From: Chloromonas sp. AAM2
Lineage: Eukaryota > Chlorophyta > Chlorophyceae > Chlamydomonadales > Chlamydomonadaceae
Assembly (NCBI GenBank): GCA_004335635.1
Contig: QAXH01004625.1
Span: forward strand, 43,158 to 107,157
Reading direction: 5' to 3'
Length of the DNA: 64,000 nucleotides
The notes under the pieces are model-generated. The model searched no databases. It was not told the DNA's origin and saw only the letters and a list, made by a program, of their open reading frames with translations. Positions 23,256 to 35,124 of the stretch are shown here, one piece after another (position 1 is the stretch's first letter; every line of letters starts with the position of its first letter). A program made the position numbers and the translations under genes.

Positions 23256-26200
23256 ATGGCGTACGCGTGGGCAGGTCCCATGGGAATGTGCATGCAAGAG
23301 GCTGGAGGCTCGACGAAAGTGGCAAGCAGAGTGCACGCAAAACCATCGCGCAGCGGGCGCCTTTACGAGGCTGCTGCCTTTAGCACTTCAGGGCCGCTCA
23401 GCACGAGCACACCTGCTGCAGCAGGGCATGCGCAGACCAGCAATCGTAGTTCGCCCAGCCGGAGCCGCCCAGTGGAATCCCAAACAAACTCCAGTGGCGT
23501 TTGGGGTTTCTGGGGCTCTCTGTCCCGCAGCACAAGTTATCTGAAGCAACTGCCACGAGCATTTATGCTTACTAGCTCACCCAGCACATCGTCAGAAGCA
23601 AATGTTCAGCTACCAGCACCCGAAACAGAGGACTCCAAGGCTGGGCAAGACGCAGCAAAGGAGCCCAGACCTCTACTCCACGATTTTCTTTCTAAATCGG
23701 ATCAGACAGAAGTCAGCTACGCCGCTCTGCTTGCGGACATGAGTGACTTGGCCTACGACATTTCGTTGTTGAAAGCGGACGAGCTCCTTGACCGACACAA
23801 TCTGCAGCTAGTCTCAACATCAAATAGCCAGAAGGCAGGGCCAATCACTCGTGAGGCGTGGTTTGCTCAGGTCAAGGAGCAAAGGCGGTCAATGTCGCCC
23901 ACTCCCGAGCCCGCCGCAGCTGCTGCAGACGACACCCAGCCGCAGCTCAGCGATGTGGGAGCTGCAGTTGCCCATGCCCTGCTCAGTGGGGAGATATCCA
24001 GCCCCAATGCAGCACCCCACGAGTCTGGTGCAGTCCTTACACCCTCAGTGTCACTGGTTGCCATGTCAACCTTGGAAGAGTCCTCACCCCGCACCTCTTT
24101 AAGCGGACATGAAGACACCAGCCTCCAAGTCCCAATTGTGACATTCCTGCCGTCCCCGCCAACAAGCCCACGCAGCGCCGGCTCCCAGCAGGCATCAGCA
24201 TTCCATCAACTAGACATTGCCCCAGCTCCAGACAGCCCACAGGCAGAGACAAGCAGTTCACCTGTTGTACCCTACACAGCAACCCATGCTCAGGTGGAGC
24301 TCACCAGCTCCCAGGCAGGCGCGCTAACAACATCAACAGAGCCTCCAGCAGCATGGTTTGCTTGTGATGATCCAATCACCAAAATCAGGTCTGCTTTGTC
24401 ACTTCACACTGGTGAACCGTTTGCTGTGCAAGTCCTGTACGACGTAGTAGGAACGAATGGCATGCTTGCATCTATGGGCACAGCACAACACTCTACTCTG
24501 CATCAACCACGTCACCTCAGTTTGCTGAGTTTGCTGTCCTCATCAGCAGCTTGTTACAAGTGTGGTGAACTTGCCTGATACCTCCGCTCGCTGCCTGCAT
24601 GCAGGTACCTTGTCATTCAAGGGTCGACCTCCCTGGACCACTGGCAGATCAACCTGCAGTTCGAGCCCGTCATCTTCGAGGACCCAAAACTCGGCGTCAG
24701 GGTGCACAGAGGCGTGTATATGGTGAGCAGACAGGGCCAACTGCAGCAAAAGCACAAGGCAGGACGTCACAGGGCACTGGCTCACAGCAAGGCTGCACTG
24801 GTGCAGGCCAACCAGAAGCAGAGGACAGATCTTGTTTAGATATGCTCTGGGGGTTGACTTGCCCTGACTGACCTGAGTGACCCTGTCTGCACTTGCAGGC
24901 CGCCCTTCAACTGTACGATGACTTGGTTCCCTTGGTTCGGCAGCACTTGGCCACCTCCTCCTTTGCGAGCATCACGTTCACAGGCCATTCCCTGGGAGGC
25001 AGCCTGGCCACAGTCCTGATGTTGCTTATGGTCAGTCGGGGCGTGCTGCCGCCGGACTGCGTGTCGCCAACGTACACCTTTGGCGCACCCGCAGTGTTCT
25101 GTGGTGGTGCCGGTGCGTTCAGCACACCGACCAGGTGTCATGAGTGCGGCCTGGACTGCCCGGAGGCAAAGCATGCGGCGGAGGCGGCTCGGGGGACGCC
25201 CCCACCACCACCCTGCTCACGCCGGCCCAGCGGTCTCTTTGCACAGGTGTGCTTGGCAGCTTACACTGGTGGTCTGCAGGAAAGGCACCAGCTTTGCATG
25301 GCAGCGATAATTATAACAGAGCAGGATGCGCTGCAAGGCCAGGCTGTGGCAAAAGGAGGTTGAGCAATGGATGTGAACACACTCCTGCCAGGGATTAACG
25401 TGGCGCAATCTGCACGCTCAGCTGCAAGCCAAGATTGCTGCCGTCATCGCTCAATTTGTGTCCACACCAGACTCAAGCTGAAGATTGACTTGACTGCTGC
25501 TCACAGGTTGGCCTGGGAGAGGAGCATATTGTCAACGTGATCATGCACCGCGACATCGTGCCCCGCGCCTTTGCCTGCGACTACATGGCGGTTGCAGACC
25601 TGCTGGTGCAATGGATGCCATCCTTCAAGAGTTTGGCCACTCTGCAGGGGCCGGCCAACACGCACAAGTCGCTGTACAGCTTCCTGGGGCGTGTGACCAT
25701 CTTACAGTGAGTGCAGGGGCTGCGTGGTTGTCAGGCAAAGCTGTTGGTTTGTCTTGTGATGGCCGCGTGTTATGAATCAATGCAGTGATGGCTTGAGATG
25801 CATGCATCTTTGGAAGCTTGGCACACTTGCAAGTGTCGACACAGTCACTCACTTTCATCAACCCGATCCACTGCCTCGCTTCTGCGTGCAGGCCTGACAC
25901 CAGCTGTTCATTTGTCCATGCCTCGGACGCCAAGCACCCGCATCTGCCCTCGGCGCCAGGCCTGTACCGTCTGGTTGCTCCCGCCCCGCGCCTTCGCGTA
26001 CATGCCCTGAATGTTAGCTTTGACCTACCAGTTCCTACTTCTAGCCCGGAAGGCTCCTTTGGTGACGACCTGTACCACTTGGGACTGGGCATGGATGATG
26101 CATCCATGATCGCAAGCATGGCCACAGTAGGTCGCCCCAGGCCTTACACCCCCGCACCTGTGCATTACGCAACGGTTGAGGAAGACGATGAAGACGATAC

Positions 26201-26972
26201 GCGAAGCGCTGGCAGCGTGGGCCGAAGCGCGCGGGGCGCTGAAGCGGCATCAAAAGCAGGGCGTGGAGGTGGCAAAGCGGACAATGCCGTTGGTCCGCCG
26301 AAGACTCTGAAGGACGCAGTTCTGCACTTCATGAACAACCCGCACCCGCTGACAACTCTCACCGAGTACGCAGCTTACGGCCCCAACGGATCCATCAGTC
26401 GCTACCACAACCCTAGGAATTACACGCTGGTGAGTAATGCGAGCGTGAGCTTGCTGGGATATGGGGCAGTGCAAGTGCGAGAGACATCCCTTCAAAACAC
26501 GGCTGCGCTTATTTTGATCGTATGACGTGCATGCGCTGCTTGTCCGCAGGGCCTTCTGGCACTCCTTGGCAAAGCACCGCACCAACAACTTCCTGCAACC
26601 TCCTCACAAGCACCAGTGCAGTCACGCCAAGGCTCGCCTGATGCGGGGGCAGCGCACAATCTACCACAATGTCTGGCCGACGATGCGACGTGCGCACTCC
26701 AACACGAGCTGGCCATGAGCCCAGAGGCTCGGCGGTTGATCAGACAACCAGGAACCCCTAGTCCTGCACGCAGCCGGGTATCGTCTGGTCGGGCTCAAAG
26801 AGCGCCCAGTGCAGGCAAGAGGCCGCCTGCCAATGGGGCTGCGCAGCAACAGCAGCAAGCGCGAAGCGCCCAGCCCGCGACTGCCTCTCCAAGGATGCCC
26901 ATGCTGCCTGGGTTGGGTGCTCTGCCAGCGTCTCTAGGTTCTCTGTTGGGATATCGGACAAACGACAAGTAG
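23256..26972 (+). CDS. class 3 lipase, plastid lipase (PLIP)-like
   Basis: Plant PLIP enzymes are plastid phospholipase A1-type lipases acting on membrane lipids. Six phase-consistent exons: 23256-24388, 24605-24722, 24899-25246, 25507-25706, 25892-26429 and 26550-26972, giving 919 residues. Residues 1-377 are a long, Ser/Thr/Pro-rich region that may begin with a transit peptide. The catalytic core shows [17 protein letters not shown], the nucleophile elbow TGHSLGG (Ser about 448), [11 protein letters not shown], and [12 protein letters not shown], which carries a likely catalytic Asp. Downstream, [16 protein letters not shown] matches the conserved C-terminal block of PLIP-type proteins and carries the candidate His. 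The last exon is disordered and Gln-rich. Between the elbow and the Asp block is a Cys cluster (CHECGLDC). The start is the first ATG in the frame; a TTG 45 bases earlier is in frame too. Confidence 0.9.
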
Positions 26973-27590
26973 CTTACTGGCCTGACTCTACGAACAACCG
27001 CAACTCAGTGACAATAATACACCACAGTGGCTTTGACCGACATCTGGCGCCACTTGACAAGACACTTGACGAGCTTACAAGAGAAGCAGATGTCCTAGAG
27101 TTGCAACTAGCGATTGCGTGTGTGGCTAGGTGCATTATCTATACAAGTTGTTTCATTCCAGCGGGCATTTCTGAGCTCAGCGAGCTTGCAGAGAGATGGG
27201 GTCGGAGGCTCTACGGCTTCCCTGTGTTTGCTGCAAGCCGCTTGACATGCTGTGCTGGTTGAGGCTTCTGGGGTTTGTTATTCGATTCTCGCAGCGTGCG
27301 GCCTACTCGCTTTCTGCAGGTTTGCCCAACGTGGCTATCCTGCTCAACAAGAGATGTGCGTGTGTGTGCATGTGCGTGTGTGTCTGCATGGCCCTATTTG
27401 CTCCCCACGCAAGAGTGGGTCGGTGCCTGCATGTGCAACTTGTGGTGTGTCCCGCCATGTTCTCGGGCGTTCACATCAAGCACAGCAGTTGCTGATGTAT
27501 GCACCCTGGCTGGATGCAGTGATTGAGAGGGAGAGGAGGGTGAGCGCCCTACAGTGCATCCTAGGCCCGTTGACTAGGGAGAAAGAGGAA

Positions 27591-27710
27591 AGCAGTGGCC
27601 CTTTCAGACTGAGTTCATGTGTCTGTGTGCATGCACGATTTGTGTTCAATCTATAAGACACTGATGCTGAGCTTTTGCACCTACAGCCATTTACTGGTGT
27701 GTGATTTGTC
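27591..27710. repeat. dispersed repeat family B, copy 2
   Basis: Matches 16153-16271 in the same orientation, ending in a shared cacctacagcc.tttactgg block. It lies outside any gene, whereas copy 1 is intronic. Confidence 0.8.
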
Positions 27711-28439
27711 AGGCGAGATTCCTTGGACCATCATGGAGTGGTATGCACATGGTTATGAATAGGCTGGTTGTGCCGCTCAACCTATCTGGCACACTTGTAC
27801 AACAGCTACTTTTATACAGGCCAGTTGAAAAATCTGTTCGGCCATGTGTGAGGTGTGAGAGCGATGGGGCAAAAAGCCGACAACCCCGGAAGTTTTTGTA
27901 TGGTACTGTTCTAGTGGTGCCGCTTTCCCACTATACTCGGAACACGATAAATATATTCCCTAATCTCACAAGGTGCCTGCGTGACCAATTAGTGCTGGGC
28001 AATCACAGCTTTGGGGTTTGCCAGGCTTGGCTATATCCTTGATTTCCTGCGAGCCAGGACCACTGCAATCACACCATTGGGTGGGCTTGCCTTATCGTCT
28101 GTGCTGTTCTTGAATGTTGGACCATAGGGCCAACCAATACATGGCCTTTCTTACACGAGCCGGCAGTTATTGCGCCTTACATTTTGAGTTGAGTGATCTG
28201 CTCTCCCTTCAGAGTTGCTGTGTCACCTTGTTGGGATCATATATCTAGTGGTTGTACACTGACAGCCTGGCTCACAAGCAGCACGTGAAAAGCTGTTGGT
28301 GACGGGTGAGGCATCGTACGTGGACGTTTTTAGGTCTTCAGTTGCACACATCAGGCGCCGGACCAGGTGTTCCGAGGTATATTGGCAACTGCAAATCAGA
28401 CACTAACTGTATCACCACCTTTTTGCAGCCGGTCTTTTC

Positions 28440-28950
28440 CGGTCGCAGCATTCGAAGATTACCACAGGGGCACGTTGAGTTTGGTTTTTGTTGAAGAGTG
28501 GGTTGGTTGCACACCGTTGCTTCCTGACCATTTCTCCTAGACATGCCACCTGGACCAATGGTAGAGTTGCGAGGACCTGTCTTTCGGTCAGGTTAGCGCA
28601 ATTGAAGGCCCAACTGGCACGCAAGCTAATGTTTAGAATGCTCGTACTGCTGCAGGCCTCTTGGCCTTATGCTTGTGGGCTGCCTCTTGTGCAATTTTTG
28701 CGGGTGCTTCCAACTGCCTTGCTGTTTGAGTGTCCGGTGAAGTCTTCCTTGTAAGCTTCGTTTAACTTATTTGCAAGGATAAACATTCGCAGGGCCAATG
28801 GACGTCTCCATACGCTCTGGGATGGCAAGGAATTTGTAACTCCCTCTGAGGCTCATTTCGTTGATTCTCAGAGCATCACTGGAGGTTTCACAGGAACCTG
28901 CCATGTGAAAAATGTGTGGTTCCCTCTTCAAGCTTGTGGGTTAGCTTGTG
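28440..28950 (-). pseudogene. decayed unknown ORF, possibly mobile-element derived
   Basis: Readings such as FTWQVPVKPPVMLREST, LALRMFILANKLNEAY and CPCGNLRMLRPEKTGCKK occur in order on the minus strand but need frame changes and cross a stop codon. The pattern suggests a degraded coding sequence. No family was recognised. Confidence 0.35.
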
Positions 28951-28954
28951 TGCA

Positions 28955-29473
28955 TTAAGGTTGTTCCCACCATAACCCACACAAACTGGTGCCAGGAAGC
29001 AGCCAGAGTATTGCGCAACAAGGCTTATGCGCTGCTGCCTCGTTCAGGGCCCTGGCCACCAGAGGGGAGTTGCAGTGAGCCGGCGAAGGCACTTGACTGG
29101 CTACATGAGGGTGCCGTGCGTGCAGCTGCGCTGGGGTTGCAGGTGGCTCAACTATCTGAAACTCGTCCTCGGTATCCGAGAGCTCAATCACCTCCGGCAC
29201 TTGTCTGCTGAAAGTTGAGAGAACAACACAACACAACATAGAAAAGAACAAAGAGCGTGACGCGTCGCGTTGGGGTGAGCAAGGACGCCATGGGGCATGG
29301 GTTGAGCAAGGACGGCATGAGCGAATGAAATTTGCCAGACAACAGAATGCCATGAACATGGGACTGTGTCTGTTGGCTGCTCGACAAGTTCACAGTCTCA
29401 ACATTTTCAGACAAGCAGCGCCAGCCAAAGGCCAGGCACCCACCTGTTGCAATGGAGATCGGCTGCGCTTCAT
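28955..29473 (-). CDS. possible small protein with a SUMO-interacting motif
   Basis: Two candidate exons are visible. 29444-29473 encodes MKRSRSPLQQ and ends in a good GTGGGT donor. 28955-29204 begins after a TTTCAGCAG acceptor with VPEVIELSDTEDE and runs to a stop. VIEL followed by acidic residues is a classical SUMO-interacting motif. The two exons are out of phase as modelled, so a missing exon or an error is needed; they might also belong to different transcripts. Confidence 0.35.
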
Positions 29474-29677
29474 ATTATTTACTGGTGGACCTGCGAAATT
29501 ACATGATAAAATGCGAGCTCATGCGCATTGCATCGGAGGCTATGTGTCCCCTTCTGAGCTATGCACGTGCTGTCGCAACCTGCGAGCTGCAACACCCTCC
29601 TCGCGTGCTCACCTGATCTGAGCAAGGGCTGATGGAGGGCTCACACTCCCGTATAGAAGCTGGAAGAAAAGCGATTC

Positions 29678-30352
29678 CTAAGAGTCCGAATGCGAAAAGC
29701 AGCTGAAGGCAGTCTCGATCGATTCGGGGTCATCGGAGATCGGTTTTCGCACGCGTGAGAAGTGAGCTGGCGCTGGGCTACAAAAATGAGCAGACTGCAA
29801 GAAAAGATGGTGTGAAATTGAAATAAACGCTGGTCCACCCCTTCCTCATAGCCCATGAGCCACACCACCCTTGCTGCATTTAGCACGCCTGTGTGCCTCA
29901 TGGGCGTGCCCGCTCAAACCTTACCTGAGTGGGCAGGTCCCTCTGTGTATGCACACTCAGCCTCTTGCTGGCGCTGGTCCCAGTTGTGGGACAATCCCAG
30001 ATGTGGGATTGCACAGGGGCTGTGACAGCAGGCGAGGTGTGTTGCTTGTCCTTGATGCTATGGTACACAAGTGGGTCATACACTAACACTGGGGCAGGCC
30101 ATGGCACGTGGAGTGGCACCAAGCGTGGCAGGGCCATGAGAGACGCTCGGCTGGCAAGGGGTGTCTGAGCCAGCGCGCCGCACGCATCTGAAGAGGGGCT
30201 GGCAGAGGCGTTGGAGAGAAGGGCATGCCCAGACGACAACATGCACGAAACAAGACACCGGCCAAGCTTGAAGCCGAACCACGGATTAGACCTTCCGCCA
30301 GGGCATCATTGCGCCAGTGCTTGGGCATCTCCAGGGTGTCGCCCAGGCTCAT
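29678..30352 (-). CDS. small protein of unknown function (157 aa)
   Basis: Three phase-consistent exons: 30259-30352, 29925-30187 and 29678-29794. The start is an ATG (MSLGDTLEMPKHWRND) preceded by an in-frame stop a few codons upstream. The middle exon contains LVPLHVPWPAPVLVYDPLVY. The last exon ends in an acidic segment with RKPISDDPESIETAF. No domain, signal peptide or membrane segment was recognised. The exon pattern is the main evidence that it is real. Confidence 0.5.
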
Positions 30353-30611
30353 GCGTGCTTGCAACGTCTCCAAGTCAAAGGATTGTTATCTGCAGTTGGC
30401 GCCCATGGAGCAGTTCAAGGTGCGTAACAACATGCAAGTGCGAAACTTCTTTTTTTGCCCGTTTTTCATCAGTACACTGTCGGTTTGCCATGCATAGACA
30501 GAGCAACGCAGGTACCACTCAACAGCGCGGGCCGTTTAAGTCTTCAGGCGTGTTTTACAAAGTGCATTGCTAGTCACTAGTACATCACACTCCAGACTCA
30601 GCGCACAGCAT

Positions 30612-30736
30612 TCAAGAATGGCCACCCGCCTCCTTGGGGAGGTAGCCAAGCCCTCCGTCCCCCCAACTGAGACAGCCGCAGCGCTTCATTGGGCACTAGA
30701 CACATGCCGCCTAATGTAGGTCGCACCCGAGAACCC
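30612..30736 (-). repeat. dispersed repeat family D, copy 2 (cut by gap)
   Basis: Near-identical to the first 120 bases of 5559-5745 and in the same orientation; it runs straight into the second gap. Confidence 0.85.
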
Positions 30737-31310
30737 NNNNNNNNNNNNNNNNNNNNNNNNNNNNNNNNNNNNNNNNNNNNNNNNNNNNNNNNNNNNNNNN
30801 NNNNNNNNNNNNNNNNNNNNNNNNNNNNNNNNNNNNNNNNNNNNNNNNNNNNNNNNNNNNNNNNNNNNNNNNNNNNNNNNNNNNNNNNNNNNNNNNNNNN
30901 NNNNNNNNNNNNNNNNNNNNNNNNNNNNNNNNNNNNNNNNNNNNNNNNNNNNNNNNNNNNNNNNNNNNNNNNNNNNNNNNNNNNNNNNNNNNNNNNNNNN
31001 NNNNNNNNNNNNNNNNNNNNNNNNNNNNNNNNNNNNNNNNNNNNNNNNNNNNNNNNNNNNNNNNNNNNNNNNNNNNNNNNNNNNNNNNNNNNNNNNNNNN
31101 NNNNNNNNNNNNNNNNNNNNNNNNNNNNNNNNNNNNNNNNNNNNNNNNNNNNNNNNNNNNNNNNNNNNNNNNNNNNNNNNNNNNNNNNNNNNNNNNNNNN
31201 NNNNNNNNNNNNNNNNNNNNNNNNNNNNNNNNNNNNNNNNNNNNNNNNNNNNNNNNNNNNNNNNNNNNNNNNNNNNNNNNNNNNNNNNNNNNNNNNNNNN
31301 NNNNNNNNNN
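30737..31310. other. assembly gap (N)
   Basis: 574 undetermined bases, bordered on the left by repeat D and on the right by a decayed basic ORF on the same strand, so the whole 30612-31656 stretch may be one mobile element. Confidence 0.9.
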
Positions 31311-31656
31311 CGTGCCGTAATGCAGCCTGCTGGTCCTGAATTCGTCCACGAGCTTGGTGATGTGGCGACTGCGGCATTCCCTAAGCGCGCGGACGTTAGG
31401 GGTTGAGAGCTCGTCCCCCTGGCAGTCGAGCTGAACGTAGCTGCACCGTAAGCCACCGCTACTGGCCGATCCTCACTAGCACCCGGACCTTGATTGCATC
31501 AACCACGGCCCTGCGCTGCGTCCGTGTGAGCTTGCGGCTGAGCGCAGCGTACAGCGTGCGCTTGACGCAGGTTTCCGCAGTCCGCGAAGGCTTTTTCTTT
31601 TGCTTCTTGCCGCAAGTCCCATAATGAGATTTGCCGCGTTTACGCTTGCTGGTCAT
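31311..31656 (-). pseudogene. fragment of a basic ORF, likely mobile element
   Basis: From 31656 leftwards the minus strand encodes a Lys/Arg-rich segment (MTSKRKRGKSHYG... RKLTRTQRRAVVDAIKVRVL), then meets a TAG. In another frame the reading continues as YVQLDCQGDELSTPNVRAL and RHITKLVDEFRTSRLHYG up to the gap. Either an intron or a frameshift separates the two. The family was not recognised. Confidence 0.45.
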
Positions 31657-31719
31657 CAGACTAACCCATGTGGAAATGAGACTGATGTTTCCTCAGGATT
31701 TGACCCCGAATTTATATGG

Positions 31720-31801
31720 CTCGGCCGCCTGCCCTCGGATCGGCCGCCTGCTCTCGGACAGGCCGCAGGAACGGCTCGACCGCCTGCTCTCGGACAGGCC
31801 G
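31720..31801. repeat. GC-rich 20-24 bp tandem repeat
   Basis: Three or four imperfect copies of a unit containing cggccgcctgctctcgga, with an internal ccgcaggaacgg interruption. Confidence 0.75.
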
Positions 31802-31953
31802 TATGTATCATTCAACCGCTCGACTCAAAAAAGGGAAAAAATTGCACTCTACATCGGTACTCTGCAGCCAACTTGCCTGTGCGCGAATACCAGGCTGTGC
31901 AGCATGCAAACAGTGGCACAAAAGTATAGTGATGGTCCGTTTATCCGAGATAG

Positions 31954-32194
31954 TGATGGCAGCAGGTGCGTACTGACCCTTGCCTAGTGAACAACGGCTG
32001 CCTCTTGTTCTGATCAGATTGTGGAACATTCTGTTGTCATGCACTGACACAAGTTGGCCTGGGAGAGGAGCATATTGTCAACGTGATCATGCACCGCGAC
32101 ATCGTACCCCGCGCCTTTGCCTGCGACTACATGGCGGTTGCAGACCTGCTGGTGCAGTGGATGCCATCCTTCAAGAGTTTGGCCACTCTGCAGG
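31954..32194 (+). repeat. chimeric duplication of two nearby loci
   Basis: 31954-32056 copies 21535-21637 (inside the intron between exons 4 and 3 of the PEP mutase family gene) with a handful of differences. 32053-32194 copies 25507-25648, the 5' part of lipase exon 4, with two or three differences. The join falls in a four-base overlap, GTTG, that both sources share. The lipase part begins at the first base of the exon. Confidence 0.9.
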
Positions 32195-33622
32195 TAGCAT
32201 TCAAGAATGGCAGCCAGAATCTTCTCGCATTGACCGTCTGCTGCCGCAGCTTGAAGTGCATTTCTTGTAAGCTGCACTGGAGAGGCTCCTGCCATAGGCT
32301 AAAGCTTGCAGAACAAATGGTCACGGCACCTGAGCGAGCAAGGCAAAGGTCATGTGCAAGGCTTCGTACCTCGCCAATTCCTGGTACATGGACATCCTAG
32401 CACAATGGCCAATGCGTAAAGGCGTGTGTCACCGTAACAGTCTTCACACAAGGCAAGGACCTGTCAGGCATGCGGCGTATGTACTTAAGTGAGACACACG
32501 TGTTCAAAAACGAATGCTGTTCGTGCTGGCAACGCCAATCATTAATAGCAAAGCACCACTACATATCTGAACTCATGGTCATTCAACACTGCTTGGCGAC
32601 CATGTAGGCTGCGCAAATCAAGCCACACATACATGTAGGCTGCCCTCCACATTTGTTTGGCCACGACCATCACTCTCCACTCAGCAACACTTCTCCATCA
32701 TATGATCATCCACATGCATTCAAAGCAGCACTGCCGCCGACCTAATTCGCCACCTGACGTGCACCACACAATCAAAACAGCCTAACTGCCATTAATGGCC
32801 AAGACCAAGCGCTGCTTCAAGGCAGGGTCCGGCTCGCGTGAACCATCCAGTTATGCCTGGCTGTGATATCTAAAACGGAAAAGCAAAGTGCAGCAAACAG
32901 GCCTCATTGAAACAAACGGGCTGTACGTCACTCGTCATTTCCATCATCAGCAGGCATTGTCAACAGCGCACGCAATGCCTGCGGCCAGTCACTCCCACAC
33001 CTTTTAAAGCAACAAACATGGTCTCAAACTTAAGCTAGCCGTCAGCTAGTGACTGCTGTGCACGCTGCTGTGCAGTTCTTCTCGGTTTTCCTTGAAGAGT
33101 TTGTGCATTGCAAGCTTATGTAATATGATAGCCATGACGTGCAAAGCAACACGTTGGCATTAGCAGCCGCATTTTACATGTGTCCGCTGCATGCGTTCAT
33201 GATCCTGGAAAAACCCAATGTGCAGCGCATTCCTCACGATGTTTGCAACATGTCGACTGGGCATGTTACAAGCTGATACCAGCTAGTAACGCCCAAAAGG
33301 CCATGCCAGCAAGCACCGCTGCAATCCCATGGCGCGTCACGACAAGAAAAGCCCGCTGCAGCCCACATGTCATAACGAAACATGCCATATCCAGCATGGC
33401 GAATACTGCGAATCCCCTGCGATGAAATGGCTGGATAGGCCAGCACGCGGGCTAGGCTTTGGCAGCCAGCACCTGTCTCGGCACTTGAGGTGTCCCACTG
33501 TGCCTGAAGCAGCTGCAATTGTCGAGCCGTACTGCCTGCATAACCAGGACTGCTGAACTGAAAATCCGAGGCAGAAGACCTGCTTTACATGATGAGCTCC
33601 TGTCCAACTATTTGAGGGACGC
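32195..33622. other. spacer, no gene seen
   Basis: AT-richer than the surrounding genes, with only short open readings and no domain or convincing splice pattern. The 3' untranslated region of the bHLH gene should occupy the right end. Confidence 0.5.
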
Positions 33623-35124
33623 CTAAGCGGCAGGTGGGCGCAGCAGCGAATCCTTTTTGCTGTCGAGCATGTTAGGTGGCACCCAGTGCTGCTGGGGCTG
33701 TGGCGCGCCACTGCCCGAGCCGCCTGCCTGTCCCATTCCCAATCCCACTCCCATGAACAACCCTTTTCCAGCGCCTGGTGCCATTCCTGTGACGCCTGTA
33801 GCCGCCTCGAAGCTGGCAGCTGCGACCATGGCTGGGTCTTGCATCACCTGGTGGTTCGTTTGAGACAGCTGTTGTGGAACAGGGGTGGATGAAGGGCCTG
33901 GGTGGCAGCCGGGCGTCTGTTGGGCAACCATGGCTGCGTACGAATCAGCAACAGAAGTGTTCATGTTTTGAGAAGCTGCATGCTGCAATGAGCTGCCTGG
34001 AAGGCGAGAAGGGTTGGATCCTGAGGCTGTTCCATGCTGAGCAGCATGAATAGGGAGAAGCAGAGGCGGTGAGGCACTAGGGTGGACGCCGCTTGGGCCA
34101 GCCATGCTAGGCCCACCTAATGAGGTGGAAGGCATGGAGTTGAGCGATGCGGCGGCTGGCATGTGCAGTCCTGCAGGGTGGTGGGCAGTGCATGTGCATG
34201 TGGGAGTCACTTGACAACAGAAGCACCTCTTCATGCTGGATGATGATAGAACCATGTACTGTTCAAATCAGGCGTGCAACTGTACAGATGTGCTGAGAAC
34301 AGTAAGACTCCATTTTAGTAGAGCAGGTGTGCTGTGCGTGCTAACTTGATAACAGCTCTGCGTTCCCTGTTGTCAGCAATTCTGAGGATAGGACAGGCAT
34401 GACGTGGTGTTGCATGGACGCCCAGTGCGCAGGAGGAGGCGCAATGCTTACCATGTTGCATCAGCCCAGGCATCAAGCCGCCGTGCTGCAGCATCAGGCT
34501 GTGTTGGTAAAGCTGCTGGCCACGCTCCCGTTCGTACTGAGCCACTCGCTCCTCCAAGAACTTGTTAAGCTGCTTCAGCTGGTGGTTTTCGACTCGAAGC
34601 TGCTGTACGTGCTTGATGGCGTCACCAAGAATTGAAGGCTTGTCACTCTTAGGCTCGCTGCTTGGGTCAATCAGCGTGGCCAGCTCAGCGAACCTGCATG
34701 CGCAAGTTGAAAAGCTCGATTCCGAAAGGGGAACGGTGCCAGACTGATGCGCAACCAGCAAGCCCTGGTATTTGCCTTGCTCACATCTTATGACATACCT
34801 CTCGTTGATTTTTTCTCTCCTCGCCTTCTCCCGACATGCTTTGGTCCTTGCTGCATCCTTGGGCGCATCGGGCTCCCTTCTACGTTTCCCTTCGCGAGCA
34901 CCCTCGTCGCTGGAATCGCTGTCGGCTGCAATTCGCTTGCGTGTTGCTTCGTCAGCTGGAGGGGGCAAAGACGAGGGATCACAGAGTACTGCAGCTGACA
35001 AGGTTTGGGGGTCCAAAAACTCGGTAAACAGCCCAGCTGCATCTTCACCCAGGAAATCTAAGTATGAAGCTGCTGCCGCTGTATCTGGTCTCCACTGGGA
35101 TGGCCCTGCTGTGCCGGAGGCCAT
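33623..35124 (-). CDS. bHLH transcription factor, ILR3-like
   Basis: Plant ILR3/bHLH105-type factors (subgroup IVc) bind E-box DNA and control iron homeostasis genes. Three phase-consistent exons: 34799-35124, 34452-34693 and 33623-34170, giving 371 residues. An acidic/Ser-rich N-terminus and basic stretch (REGKRRREPDAPKDAA) precede the basic region KACREKARREKINERF. The helix-loop-helix continues with EPKSDKPSILGDAIKHVQQL and a leucine-heptad tail (NHQLKQLNKFLEER). The long C-terminal exon is Pro/Ser/Gly/Gln-rich and ends in DSKKDSLLRPPAA, resembling the conserved tail of ILR3-type proteins, which supports the subgroup. The intron falls inside the first helix. Start is the first ATG. Confidence 0.9.

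Larger units (their letters stand above)
26973..29677. other. spacer with dec,ayed sequences and a repeat
   Basis: Holds repeat family B copy 2 (27591-27710), TG-rich simple sequence near 27355-27390, a decayed minus-strand reading (28440-28950) and two candidate minus-strand exons (28955-29204 and 29444-29473). No complete gene was established. Confidence 0.45.
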
